This document shows positions 54,424 through 61,965 of a DNA stretch of 64,000 nucleotides, piece after piece. The first letter of the stretch is position 1. Each line of letters starts with the position of its first letter. The DNA is from Kumtagia yinganensis (GTDB lineage Bacteria; Pseudomonadota; Alphaproteobacteria; Rhizobiales; Rhizobiaceae). Under the pieces are notes generated by a model, which was not told where the DNA came from, did not search any database, and saw only the letters and a list, made by a program, of their open reading frames with translations. The DNA is taken from assembly GCF_040081985.1 (NCBI RefSeq), contig NZ_JBEBMH010000005.1:186001-250000 (forward strand), in the 5' to 3' direction. Made by a program: the position numbers and the translations under genes.

Positions 54424-54732
54424 ATGGACGACAGCGTTTTCAAGGCCTTGGCCAATCCGTCCCGCCGCGCCCTGCTCGATTGTCTGAAGGAGGCGCCACG
54501 AACGACGGGAATGCTGTGCGAGGCGCTGCCCTCACTCGACCGCTGCACGGTGATGCAGCATCTGAAGGTGCTGGAGGACTCGGAACTGATCGTGGTGCGG
54601 CGCGAGGGGCGCGAGCGCTGGAATCATTTGAACGCGCTGCCGATCAAGCGGATTCACGACCGCTGGATCAGCGAATATGCAGGCCACGCGATGAGCGTAC
54701 TTGATCGGCTGAGAACCGATCTGGAAGGATGA
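54424..54732 (+). CDS. ArsR-family transcriptional regulator
   Basis: 102 aa winged helix. MDDSVFKALANPSRRALLDC is the canonical N-terminus, followed by DRCTVMQHLKVLEDSELIVV for the recognition helix and RREGRERWNHLNALPIKRIH for the wing. No Cys cluster for metal is visible except isolated residues, so it is likely of the non-metal, SRPBCC-linked class. ATG at 54424 chosen; an in-frame ATG at 54409 lies inside the operator. Controls the divergent SRPBCC/VOC genes. Confidence 0.9.
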   Translation: MDDSVFKALANPSRRALLDCLKEAPRTTGMLCEALPSLDRCTVMQHLKVLEDSELIVVRREGRERWNHLNALPIKRIHDRWISEYAGHAMSVLDRLRTDLEG

Positions 54733-55097
54733 GCCGGTCACCAGTGCGCGGAAACGCTGAGGTCGACTTTCAGCCAAATTTCAGAAGTTTGCCGGTACAC
54801 GGCCGCGCCGACAATCTTAAAATGCCTTCACGGGATAACTGGAGGCTGGACCGATGCTCGACCAAGGCGACATGGCCGATGCCAGGCAAGACTTTCTTGA
54901 GATCATTTCCACGAGCATGTCGATGCCATGCTATATGACGACGCAGGGGATACTGGTCGAAAAGCTGGAGATTGCCGCCCTGAAGCGGCGCGAGGCCGGT
55001 TATTTCACCAGCAATGCGGTCAATCGACACTTGACCTGGGAAGGGAACGGTAGCGGAATACAGGCAGAGACTTTCGGATTTGGCGAGAGGATCTGCA

Positions 55098-56612
55098 ATG
55101 CCGCAGGAGGGCTCTGGGCAAGTCTTCGCGCTTGGCGAATGCCGGCTGGATCTGGCTCGGGGGCTTCTGCTGCGTGACGGCAATGCGGTTCCCCTTCGGC
55201 CGAAGGCGTTTGCCTTGCTTCGACACCTCGCCGCCAATGCCGGCAGGGTCGTCGGCAAGTCCGAATTGATCGATACGGTCTGGCCGGACGTCGTTGTAAC
55301 CGAAGATTCCCTGACACAGGCCATACACGACGTTCGCAAGGTGTTGGGCGAGTGGGGGCAGGGCGCAATCAAAAGCGTCGCGCGACGTGGCTACATGCTC
55401 TCCTTGCCGGTCGCCGAACTGCCTGCGACCGGAAACATGCCAACCGTGGCCGTGCTGCGTTTTGCAAATGTAGGCGGTGACAAGGACAAGCCGGTTGTCG
55501 ACGGCTTCACCGAAGACTTGGTGAATTGTCTCGCGGCGTTTCGGCGGGTCAACGTGCTGGCCCGAAACTCCAGCTTCTCGTTCGATCCGACTATGGAACC
55601 GGACTGGCGTACGATCGGGCACCGGCTCGGCGCAACTTATCTGGTCGGCGGCCGGATGAATTTCTCCGGCTCGACAATGTGGGCATCCGTGACGCTGATC
55701 GAGACATCGACTGGGGCCGTGCAGTGGAGCGGCACCTTCACTGCGAGCGGCGCCGACATATTTTCCATGCAGCACGAGATCGCTCTCAAGATCGTCAACC
55801 GGCTGGTGAGCCGGATCGACGACGCCAGCGTGGCAGGCTTGGCGGGCAGGCCGCCGTCCAGCCTGGCCGCCTACGAACTCTTGCTTCGTGGGCTTGCCCG
55901 ATTTCGAGGATACCGGCCTGAAGACAATCTGGCGGCGAAGGAATTTGTGGAGAAGGCCTGCGACAGAGATCCCGACTACGGACTTGCACACGCCTATCTG
56001 GCCTTGATCGATCTGGCCATCGGCGGATACGGCGAGGCGCCGCCCGAATTGGTATCGGCCGCCGTCGAGCGTGCGGCCATAGCCGTGAATCTCTCGCCCG
56101 AGGACGCTCGTTGTCATCGCATCCTGGGTTTTGCGCGGCTGCTTGCCCGCGAGTTCGACGCAGCAGAATATCATTTGCGATGCGCTATCGAACTGAACCC
56201 GTCCGACGCCGATACGATGAACCAGATGGGATATCTCCTCACGATGCGTGGCAAACCTTTCGAAGCGATCGAATGGATGGACAAAGCGGTGCGCATCAAT
56301 CCGATCCATCCGGATTGGTATCACTATGACCGGGCTTTGGCGCAGTATGGCGCCGGAGACTATGCCGGCGCGGCTGCCGGTTTGTTGAAATTGCCAGCGA
56401 CACCCTGGCGATTGTCACGACTGGCCGCCTGCCAGGCACAAATGGGCAATGTCGCGGAAGCCGGCCGCACCTTAACCGAGGTGGAACGTATCGCGCCCGG
56501 CTATGCGGCGAACATTTTTCCGCGCAATGGCGACTGCTTCGAGCACCGCTCGGATGTGGATCACTGGGCCGAGGGCATGGACAAGGCCCGACTTGCACTG
56601 AACAGGGGCTGA
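55098..56612 (+). CDS. Winged-helix regulator with TolB-like and TPR domains
   Basis: 504 aa. Residues ~8-105 form an OmpR/CadC-type winged helix (LRPKAFALLRHLAANAGRVV and YMLSLPVAELP); ~115-245 a TolB-like/FlgO-like domain (VAVLRFANVGGDKDKPVVDG and LGATYLVGGRMNFSG); ~255-504 TPR repeats (AEYHLRCAIELNPSDADTMN). No membrane helix separates the domains, unlike CadC. Family members in rhizobia are often called adenylate-cyclase-like regulators, but no cyclase domain is present. ATG at 55098 after GAGAGGATC. Alone on its strand; targets unknown. Confidence 0.88.
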   Translation: MPQEGSGQVFALGECRLDLARGLLLRDGNAVPLRPKAFALLRHLAANAGRVVGKSELIDTVWPDVVVTEDSLTQAIHDVRKVLGEWGQGAIKSVARRGYMLSLPVAELPATGNMPTVAVLRFANVGGDKDKPVVDGFTEDLVNCLAAFRRVNVLARNSSFSFDPTMEPDWRTIGHRLGATYLVGGRMNFSGSTMWASVTLIETSTGAVQWSGTFTASGADIFSMQHEIALKIVNRLVSRIDDASVAGLAGRPPSSLAAYELLLRGLARFRGYRPEDNLAAKEFVEKACDRDPDYGLAHAYLALIDLAIGGYGEAPPELVSAAVERAAIAVNLSPEDARCHRILGFARLLAREFDAAEYHLRCAIELNPSDADTMNQMGYLLTMRGKPFEAIEWMDKAVRINPIHPDWYHYDRALAQYGAGDYAGAAAGLLKLPATPWRLSRLAACQAQMGNVAEAGRTLTEVERIAPGYAANIFPRNGDCFEHRSDVDHWAEGMDKARLALNRG

Positions 56613-56629
56613 ACGCGCTTCCCCCGCGC

Positions 56630-57439
56630 TCAAACCCCGTCCAGCACTACGATCGTCGGCCTGTCCGGCAGGCTGCGCAGCGAGACGGTCAGCGAGCGGC
56701 TGTCGCGATAATCCACCGCGAAGCCGTCGCCCATCATGCCGAGGAATTCGGCCATCGGCGTGGAATGACGGTGCATAGGCAGCACGATGGAGGATTGAAG
56801 CCGCGCGGTGATCTCGCTCATCGAGCCGAGCGACTGCGTCATGCCGCCGTCGATCGGCACCATCAATATGTCGAGCCGGCCGATGGCGCCGATTTGGGCG
56901 TCGCTCAACTTCGTGTGCAGGTGGCCGAGGTGGCCGATGCAGAGATCGGCAACCTCGAAGATGAAGATCGAATTGCCGTCACGCTCCAGGTTGCCCCCCC
57001 AGTCGCGAATGTCGGTGGTGACGTTGCGGATATACACATCGTCGACGACGACGGCGTGGTAGGCGGGGCCGCCGTCCGGATTCCAGCCGCGCAGCACATA
57101 TTCGATCGCCGGGTCCGGCGTCTCGGTGAAATGCGTGCGGTGCGCCTTGTTCATGGTGGCAATACGCGGCGGCGGATTGCCGCCGTAGACACCGCTGAAG
57201 TCGGTGGCGATGCGGACGCCGGCCGGCGTATCGATGAGATAGGTCGAGTGCCCGGCATAGGTGATGACCACCTCGCCTTCATTTTGGCCCGCCACAGGCG
57301 TGAAATTCGCATAGGTGACTTTTGGGAGCGCCTCAGCGATCGCCATGCATTTGCTGGGTGGCCGCGCGCCGTCCTGCGCCGCGGCCAAGGCCGGAGCGAA
57401 GAGCATGAAGCAGAGGGCGGCAAGCAGGCGAAGCGGCAT
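56630..57439 (-). CDS. Exported MBL-fold protein with degenerate metal site
   Basis: 269 aa with signal peptide (LLAALCFMLFAPALAAAQ). The fold start TYAGHSTYLIDTPAGVRIAT is UlaG/lactonase-like, but the usual HxHxDH is replaced by AHRTHFTETP, and later regions keep His-rich stretches (IGHLGHLHTKL and PMHRHSTPMAEF) and VPIDGGMT. It may bind metal differently or be non-catalytic. ATG at 57437-57439. Convergent with the winged-helix/TPR gene and divergent from yebC. Confidence 0.8.
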   Translation of the reverse strand: MPLRLLAALCFMLFAPALAAAQDGARPPSKCMAIAEALPKVTYANFTPVAGQNEGEVVITYAGHSTYLIDTPAGVRIATDFSGVYGGNPPPRIATMNKAHRTHFTETPDPAIEYVLRGWNPDGGPAYHAVVVDDVYIRNVTTDIRDWGGNLERDGNSIFIFEVADLCIGHLGHLHTKLSDAQIGAIGRLDILMVPIDGGMTQSLGSMSEITARLQSSIVLPMHRHSTPMAEFLGMMGDGFAVDYRDSRSLTVSLRSLPDRPTIVVLDGV

Positions 57440-57664
57440 GAGCGTTCCCGTCGGACTCCGCGCGTCGGATGTGCCGCAACGTTAAGCGCCTGCATCTCTT
57501 GCGCGAGCGTTATCGCCGAAGGGACGATCAAAATTCTGCGAGCCTGGACAAGGAGACCGGTTTCCGTCGGCAATCCGGCCTTGTTCCAACCCCTTCTGGA
57601 CGTTTGACGGCAATTTATCTATAAGCCCCGCCATTCCGAAATTCGCCGAGACGACAGGGGTCCC

Positions 57665-58414
57665 ATGGCCGGCCATTCTCAGTTCAAGAACATCATGCAT
57701 CGCAAGGGCCGGCAGGACGCGATGAAGTCGAAACTGTTTTCCAAGCTGGCGCGCGAGATCACCGTCGCCGCCAAGCTCGGAACGCCCGATCCAGCGATGA
57801 ACCCGCGCCTGCGGCTGGCGGTGCAAGCGGCGAAAGCCGAATCCATGCCCAAGGACAACATCCAGCGGGCGATCAACAAGGCGTCCGGTGGCGACGCCGA
57901 GAACTATGACGAGGTCCGCTACGAGGGTTATGGCCCGGGCGGCGTGGCCCTCATCGTCGAAGCGCTGACCGACAATCGCAACCGCACCGCCTCCAATGTT
58001 CGCGCGGCCTTCACCAAGGCCGGCGGCGCCCTGGGCGAAACCGGCTCGGTGTCGTTTCTCTGGGACCGGGCCGGGGAAATCTACTATCCGGCGAAGGCCG
58101 GCGACGGCGACAAGGTGATGGAAGCGGCGATCGAGGCCGGTGCCGACGACGTGCAGTCCGACGAGGACGGCCACACCATCCTTTGCGCCTTCGAAAACAT
58201 CGGCGAGGTTTCGAAAGCGATGGAAGCGGCGCTGGGCGAGGCAGAGAGCGTCAAGATCATCTGGAAGCCGCAGAACAACGTGCCGGTCGACGAGGAGCGC
58301 GCGCAGTCGCTGATGAAACTCGTCGCCAATCTCGAGGACGACGACGACGTGCAGAACGTCTATGCAAATTTCGAGGTTGACGAAGCGACGCTGGCCAAGC
58401 TGAGCGCGGCGTGA
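57665..58414 (+). CDS. yebC: YebC/PmpR family transcriptional regulator
   Basis: 249 aa, normal length. N-terminus MAGHSQFKNIMHRKGRQDAM is diagnostic (GHSxxxNIxxRKG), with EGYGPGGVALIVEALTDNRN in the middle and DVQNVYANFEVDEATLAKLS at the end. A DNA-binding protein that also has reported roles in translation of proline-rich proteins. In Proteobacteria often near ruvC; here it is followed by a SelW-like gene that overlaps its stop (GTGA). Confidence 0.96.
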   Translation: MAGHSQFKNIMHRKGRQDAMKSKLFSKLAREITVAAKLGTPDPAMNPRLRLAVQAAKAESMPKDNIQRAINKASGGDAENYDEVRYEGYGPGGVALIVEALTDNRNRTASNVRAAFTKAGGALGETGSVSFLWDRAGEIYYPAKAGDGDKVMEAAIEAGADDVQSDEDGHTILCAFENIGEVSKAMEAALGEAESVKIIWKPQNNVPVDEERAQSLMKLVANLEDDDDVQNVYANFEVDEATLAKLSAA

Positions 58415-58710
58415 GCGACAAGCCTTCCATCCGCATCGCCTATTGCACGCAGTGCCAGTGGCTGCTGCGGGCGGGATGGATGGCGCAGGAGCTGCTTTCG
58501 ACCTTCGGGACCGATCTGGGCGAGGTCGCCTTGGTGCCCGGCACCGGCGGGATATTTACGATCACCTGCAACGAAACGCTCATCTGGGACCGTAAACGCG
58601 ACGGCGGCTTTCCCGATGCCGCCAAGCTGAAGCAACTTGTCCGCGACGTGATCGATCCAAGTCGCGATCTCGGTCACGCGGACCGGAAAGGGACCGCCCC
58701 GCCGGCATGA
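58411..58710 (+). CDS. SelW/SelT/SelH family (Rdx) protein
   Basis: 99 aa thioredoxin-like protein. CTQC in IAYCTQCQWLLRAGWMAQEL matches the SelW CxxU/CxxC site, followed by ELLSTFGTDLGEVALVPGTG and the typical GGIFTITCNETLIWDRKRDG-GFP. Redox role inferred. The start GTG overlaps the yebC stop codon TGA (GTGA), so translation is coupled. The last ~20 residues are a short charged extension. Confidence 0.9.
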   Translation: MSDKPSIRIAYCTQCQWLLRAGWMAQELLSTFGTDLGEVALVPGTGGIFTITCNETLIWDRKRDGGFPDAAKLKQLVRDVIDPSRDLGHADRKGTAPPA

Positions 58711-58805
58711 TGCCAGCGCTCAAACCTTGCCACCTTCACCGTTGATGGCCTGCGATGGGCCGGAACCCGCTTGCAATACGTTCCATCGGCGGAACCCTTT
58801 CGCCA

Positions 58806-60083
58806 CTACTTGCAGCCGTTGTGCGCCCAGTTCGCCAGCGCCACCTTGAACCGATTGCCGAGCGGATGCTCCAGACGCATGATCGAGACGTCGATCTTGT
58901 CGTAGTTCTGGGCCTGCTCGCATAGCCTTGCCTTCGTCCATTGGTGACAGGTTGAGCAATGGTTGTCCCAGACGGACTGATCGAGGCCCTCGACCGGCGG
59001 ATAGAGCGGCCTGCCTTGCAGCAGTTCCTCGATACTCTTGCCGTCGATCTGCGGATCACCGAAGACGATCGGCATGTCGAAGGAGATCGGCCCCTCCGTC
59101 TCGATTTTCGGAATGCGCTGGCGCAGCATGTTGAGCGCGACCTGGCCGGCATCGTCGGGAGCAGGACCAGTGGCGGTTCCTGCTGCGGTCCGGCTGTTAG
59201 AGCCGGGGCCTGCTTCCGGACCCGCGGCCGCGACCTTTGGCGCCGGCTCCGGCTGCTCGTCGACGCGGTTGAGCACGATGTCGTCGGTCAGGGACAGATT
59301 GACCCACGGGCGCTGCAGGCCCTTGGTCGACGTGTACACCTCTTTCGTCACGCGCGTCATGATTGCCGTCAGCGGCTCGTTCTTTTCACTCAGATGCGCG
59401 AGCAAGGCCGCCGAAAAGGGTGAATGTTCGCCCTGGCCGTCATAGGCCACTTCTTTCGGACCCGTGGCAAAGGCGACCAGCGTTCCCGCCCCGCCATTTT
59501 CGATCTGCATCTCGGCGAGACCGCTCGACACCTCGGTGCTGCCCGCCTTCGACAGCGCCTCAGCCAGCGGATTGTCGCGGCAAGCGTCCAGGAAGACCAG
59601 CCGCACGCCGGTCTCGCGCGACATCTGGCGCAGGATGAAGTTCATCTGGACTGCCTCGAAGTCCAGCGACGTCTCGTCCTCCAGCACCGCATCGATCGGA
59701 ATGAGATAATTGACGTTGGAGACCTGCAAGCCATGGCCGGCATAGAAGAAGAGAGCGATGTCCGCGCCGCGCACCTCCTTCGCGAAATGAGCGATCGTTT
59801 CCTGCGTTTCGGCTTTCGTCAGGTTGAAGCCGGAAACCACCTCGAAGTCGAGACCTTGAAGGAGCTTCTCCATTGCCCGGGCATCCGAGGTCGCGTTGGT
59901 GAGCGGCGGCACGTTCTGGTATTCGGAATTGCCGAGCACCAGGGCCACTCGGCGATTTGCTGCGGCGCCGAGCACGAGCACGTCGCGCCGTTCCGCAGCC
60001 TGCGCGGCAAAGAACGGCGTGGATAGCGCAATCAAAACTGCCAGGAAATGAAAAATCGATATTGGTCGCATGCGTTCAGCCAT
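58806..60083 (-). CDS. Exported caspase-family (C14) peptidase with C-terminal CxxCH motif
   Basis: 425 aa. Signal peptide (residues 1 to ~30: IFHFLAVLIALSTPFFAAQA). Caspase p20 domain ~43-250: RRVALVLGNSEYQNVPPLTN, catalytic His in FFYAGHGLQ (His117) and Cys in LVFLDACRDNP (Cys168). A Pro/Ala linker (~285-315) leads to a C-terminal domain with VWDNHCSTCHQW (CxxCH, 376-380), further Cys at 388 and 424, and the end NWAHNGCK. The CxxCH site resembles c-type heme attachment; heme binding is unproven. Follows the YceI-OmpA gene by 20 bp in one operon. Substrate unknown. Confidence 0.88.
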   Translation of the reverse strand: MAERMRPISIFHFLAVLIALSTPFFAAQAAERRDVLVLGAAANRRVALVLGNSEYQNVPPLTNATSDARAMEKLLQGLDFEVVSGFNLTKAETQETIAHFAKEVRGADIALFFYAGHGLQVSNVNYLIPIDAVLEDETSLDFEAVQMNFILRQMSRETGVRLVFLDACRDNPLAEALSKAGSTEVSSGLAEMQIENGGAGTLVAFATGPKEVAYDGQGEHSPFSAALLAHLSEKNEPLTAIMTRVTKEVYTSTKGLQRPWVNLSLTDDIVLNRVDEQPEPAPKVAAAGPEAGPGSNSRTAAGTATGPAPDDAGQVALNMLRQRIPKIETEGPISFDMPIVFGDPQIDGKSIEELLQGRPLYPPVEGLDQSVWDNHCSTCHQWTKARLCEQAQNYDKIDVSIMRLEHPLGNRFKVALANWAHNGCK

Positions 60084-60103
60084 GATTCATCGGCGGCACC
60101 TCA

Positions 60104-61231
60104 TCAGTTAACGAACGAGGAGGCCGAAAACTCGATCCTGCGGTTGAGCGCCTTGTTTTTGTCGCTGTCGTTTGCGGCGATTGGCTTGTCCTCGCCATAA
60201 CCGGCCGTGGCGATACGATCCGTCGGAATGCCTGCGTCGTGGATATAGCCGGCGACCGCGGTAGCCCGGCGTAGCGAAAGCGCGCGGTTTTCCTCCGCCG
60301 TTCCGTCCGAGTCTGTATGGCCGGAGATCTCGACCTTCAGTTTCGGACATTTTCCGACCACGTCGAGCACCGTGTCGAGTACCGGCTTGCTTGCCGGATC
60401 GAGCCGTGCGCTGCCCCTGCGGAAGTAGATCGCGCCGGTGCGCGAAAGGACCTCGAACCGGTTTACGCACTCTTCATCGGCATAGCTGGCCTTAGAAGCG
60501 TCGGTTTCGACCGGTCCGGCCGCGGTGGGGCTTGCAGCCGCGCTTGCGTCGCTCGCAGTCCCGGCTGCAAGAGCGGCGACCTGCGGAGGCGACGCTCCGG
60601 CAGAGCCCTTGTTGAAGATGAAATCGAACGAGACCGAGGCCGTCGGCACGATACTGCTCACATTCGCAGCTTGCTGCAGTTTCTCGACATTGGGAAGCAG
60701 CCCGAAATCCTCGACATGAACAGCGACGGGTGTTTTCGAGGAGATCGACACCGAGGTATCGGTGATCATGGTGACGATCACGTCGGCCTCGTATTGCTTG
60801 TCGACGCCGTGAAGGTTGAGAGTGAACGGCAGTTTCGTCGTCATGCGCCGTTTGGACGACAGATCGGCAAAGGCGGCAGGATCGACCTTGGTGACGACAG
60901 TCGCGACCGGGTATTTGTAAGTCTCGAAGAACAGGAAGCGCATGCGCACATTGCGCAGGTCGACGCCGGTGTCGACGGAGTTCAGATCGAGCCGGACTTC
61001 CGCGTCGCCCTGGGCCGACAGCGTGCCTTCCAGGTTCCTGATCTGATTGGTTTCTACGATCGTGTTCTTTTTGACGGACTGGTAGGTCAGGATCGAAGAG
61101 GCCGGATCAAGCGTCCAGTCTTCGGTCGCGGCGCGGCCGATGGAAGCGGAGAAACCCGCAATGCAGACAGCAAGGACCAGCAGCAGACGAGCAAATCTGT
61201 CCCGGACAAAGACCCTGAAAGCGGCGGACAT
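60104..61231 (-). CDS. YceI - OmpA domain fusion protein
   Basis: 375 aa, exported (signal ~1-35: LLLVLAVCIAGFSASIGRAA). Residues ~37-205 resemble YceI lipocalin-like lipid-binding proteins (TEDWTLDPASSILTYQSVKK, RMTTKLPFTLNLHGVDKQYE). After an Ala/Ser-rich linker, residues ~267-375 are an OmpA/MotB-like peptidoglycan-binding domain (EISGHTDSDGTAEENRALSL-RRA and AGYGEDKPIAANDSDKNKAL-NRRIE). YceI proteins bind isoprenoids such as quinones; here the fold would be tethered to the cell wall. First gene of the pair with the caspase. GGAGGAAATC precedes the ATG. Confidence 0.85.
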   Translation of the reverse strand: MSAAFRVFVRDRFARLLLVLAVCIAGFSASIGRAATEDWTLDPASSILTYQSVKKNTIVETNQIRNLEGTLSAQGDAEVRLDLNSVDTGVDLRNVRMRFLFFETYKYPVATVVTKVDPAAFADLSSKRRMTTKLPFTLNLHGVDKQYEADVIVTMITDTSVSISSKTPVAVHVEDFGLLPNVEKLQQAANVSSIVPTASVSFDFIFNKGSAGASPPQVAALAAGTASDASAAASPTAAGPVETDASKASYADEECVNRFEVLSRTGAIYFRRGSARLDPASKPVLDTVLDVVGKCPKLKVEISGHTDSDGTAEENRALSLRRATAVAGYIHDAGIPTDRIATAGYGEDKPIAANDSDKNKALNRRIEFSASSFVN

Positions 61232-61571
61232 GATTTCCTCCGAAAACCCCTAATCCACACTGCCCCCAATAGCGATCCGCAAGCTCCACGCCGGATCTCT
61301 CGACGGCGCGACAGGCTTGTTGAGCCGCTTTCCCGCAACCCGTTCAAACCCACCCTGGACAGGTTTTGCCTGATATCACGGGTCCGGCGCAATCGGATTG
61401 TGAATCAAAATGTGGTGTCTGCCTCAAAGATGTGGCTATTCCGGCGCCTTGTACAAGCGGTTTGTGGAGATTGGCTGGGTAAATCCATCGCCCGCGATCA
61501 ATGGCCAATTGAGGACAGGCCAACAAAAAACCCCGCCGGAGCGGGGTTCTGGCAGCGACTGCAAGCTTGGC
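61232..61571. other. Intergenic region with rpmE terminator
   Basis: 340 bp between the YceI-OmpA gene start and the rpmE stop. It should contain the promoter of the YceI-OmpA/caspase operon (not clearly visible) and the rpmE terminator. Nothing else is recognised. Confidence 0.5.
61525..61546 (-). terminator. Intrinsic terminator of rpmE
   Basis: On the minus strand CCCCGC-TCCG-GCGGGG followed by TTTTTT, about 25 bp after the rpmE stop codon. A perfect 6-bp GC stem with a U-run. Confidence 0.88.
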
Positions 61572-61793
61572 TCAGATGCCGAGGCCTTCGTAGCGCTTCT
61601 TGAACTTCGAGAGACGGCCGCCGCGGTCGAGCAAGGTCTGCTGGCCGCCGGTCCAGGCCGGATGCGTGGTCGGGTCGATGTCGAGGTTCATCGTGTCCCC
61701 TTCCTTGCCCCAGGTCGACCGGGTGAGGTATTCGGTGCCGTCGGTCATCACGACCTTGATGGTGTGGTAGTCGGGATGGATTTTTTCTTTCAT
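61572..61793 (-). CDS. rpmE: 50S ribosomal protein L31
   Basis: 73 aa. MKEKIHPDYHTIKVVMTDGT, HPAWTGGQQTLLDRGGRLSK and FKKRYEGLG are typical of alphaproteobacterial L31. The zinc-binding Cys residues of the C+ form are absent. AGGAAC upstream of the ATG at 61793; longer in-frame starts reach into the divergent ABC gene leader and are unlikely. A strong terminator follows. Confidence 0.97.
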   Translation of the reverse strand: MKEKIHPDYHTIKVVMTDGTEYLTRSTWGKEGDTMNLDIDPTTHPAWTGGQQTLLDRGGRLSKFKKRYEGLGI

Positions 61794-61965
61794 CGGTCTG
61801 TTCCTGGCTTTCGCGGTGACGCCCGGTCCGCCCTGCGGCGATGCGCCTACTGTCAAAACGAATGAAGCCGCAGCTATTGGACGGCTACGGCTGCAAAAAC
61901 GGTCGGCGGGCCTATACACCAGCCGGAATGGAATCACAAGGCCGCCGCATCGTGGAAGGAAACCG

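Noticed and set aside
54854..55177. Small plus-strand ORF before the winged-helix/TPR gene
   Set aside because: Its first ~75 codons look moderately protein-like, but it overlaps the real start region of the next gene, has no recognised family and no strong ribosome site. It could be an upstream leader or a relic; support is too weak.
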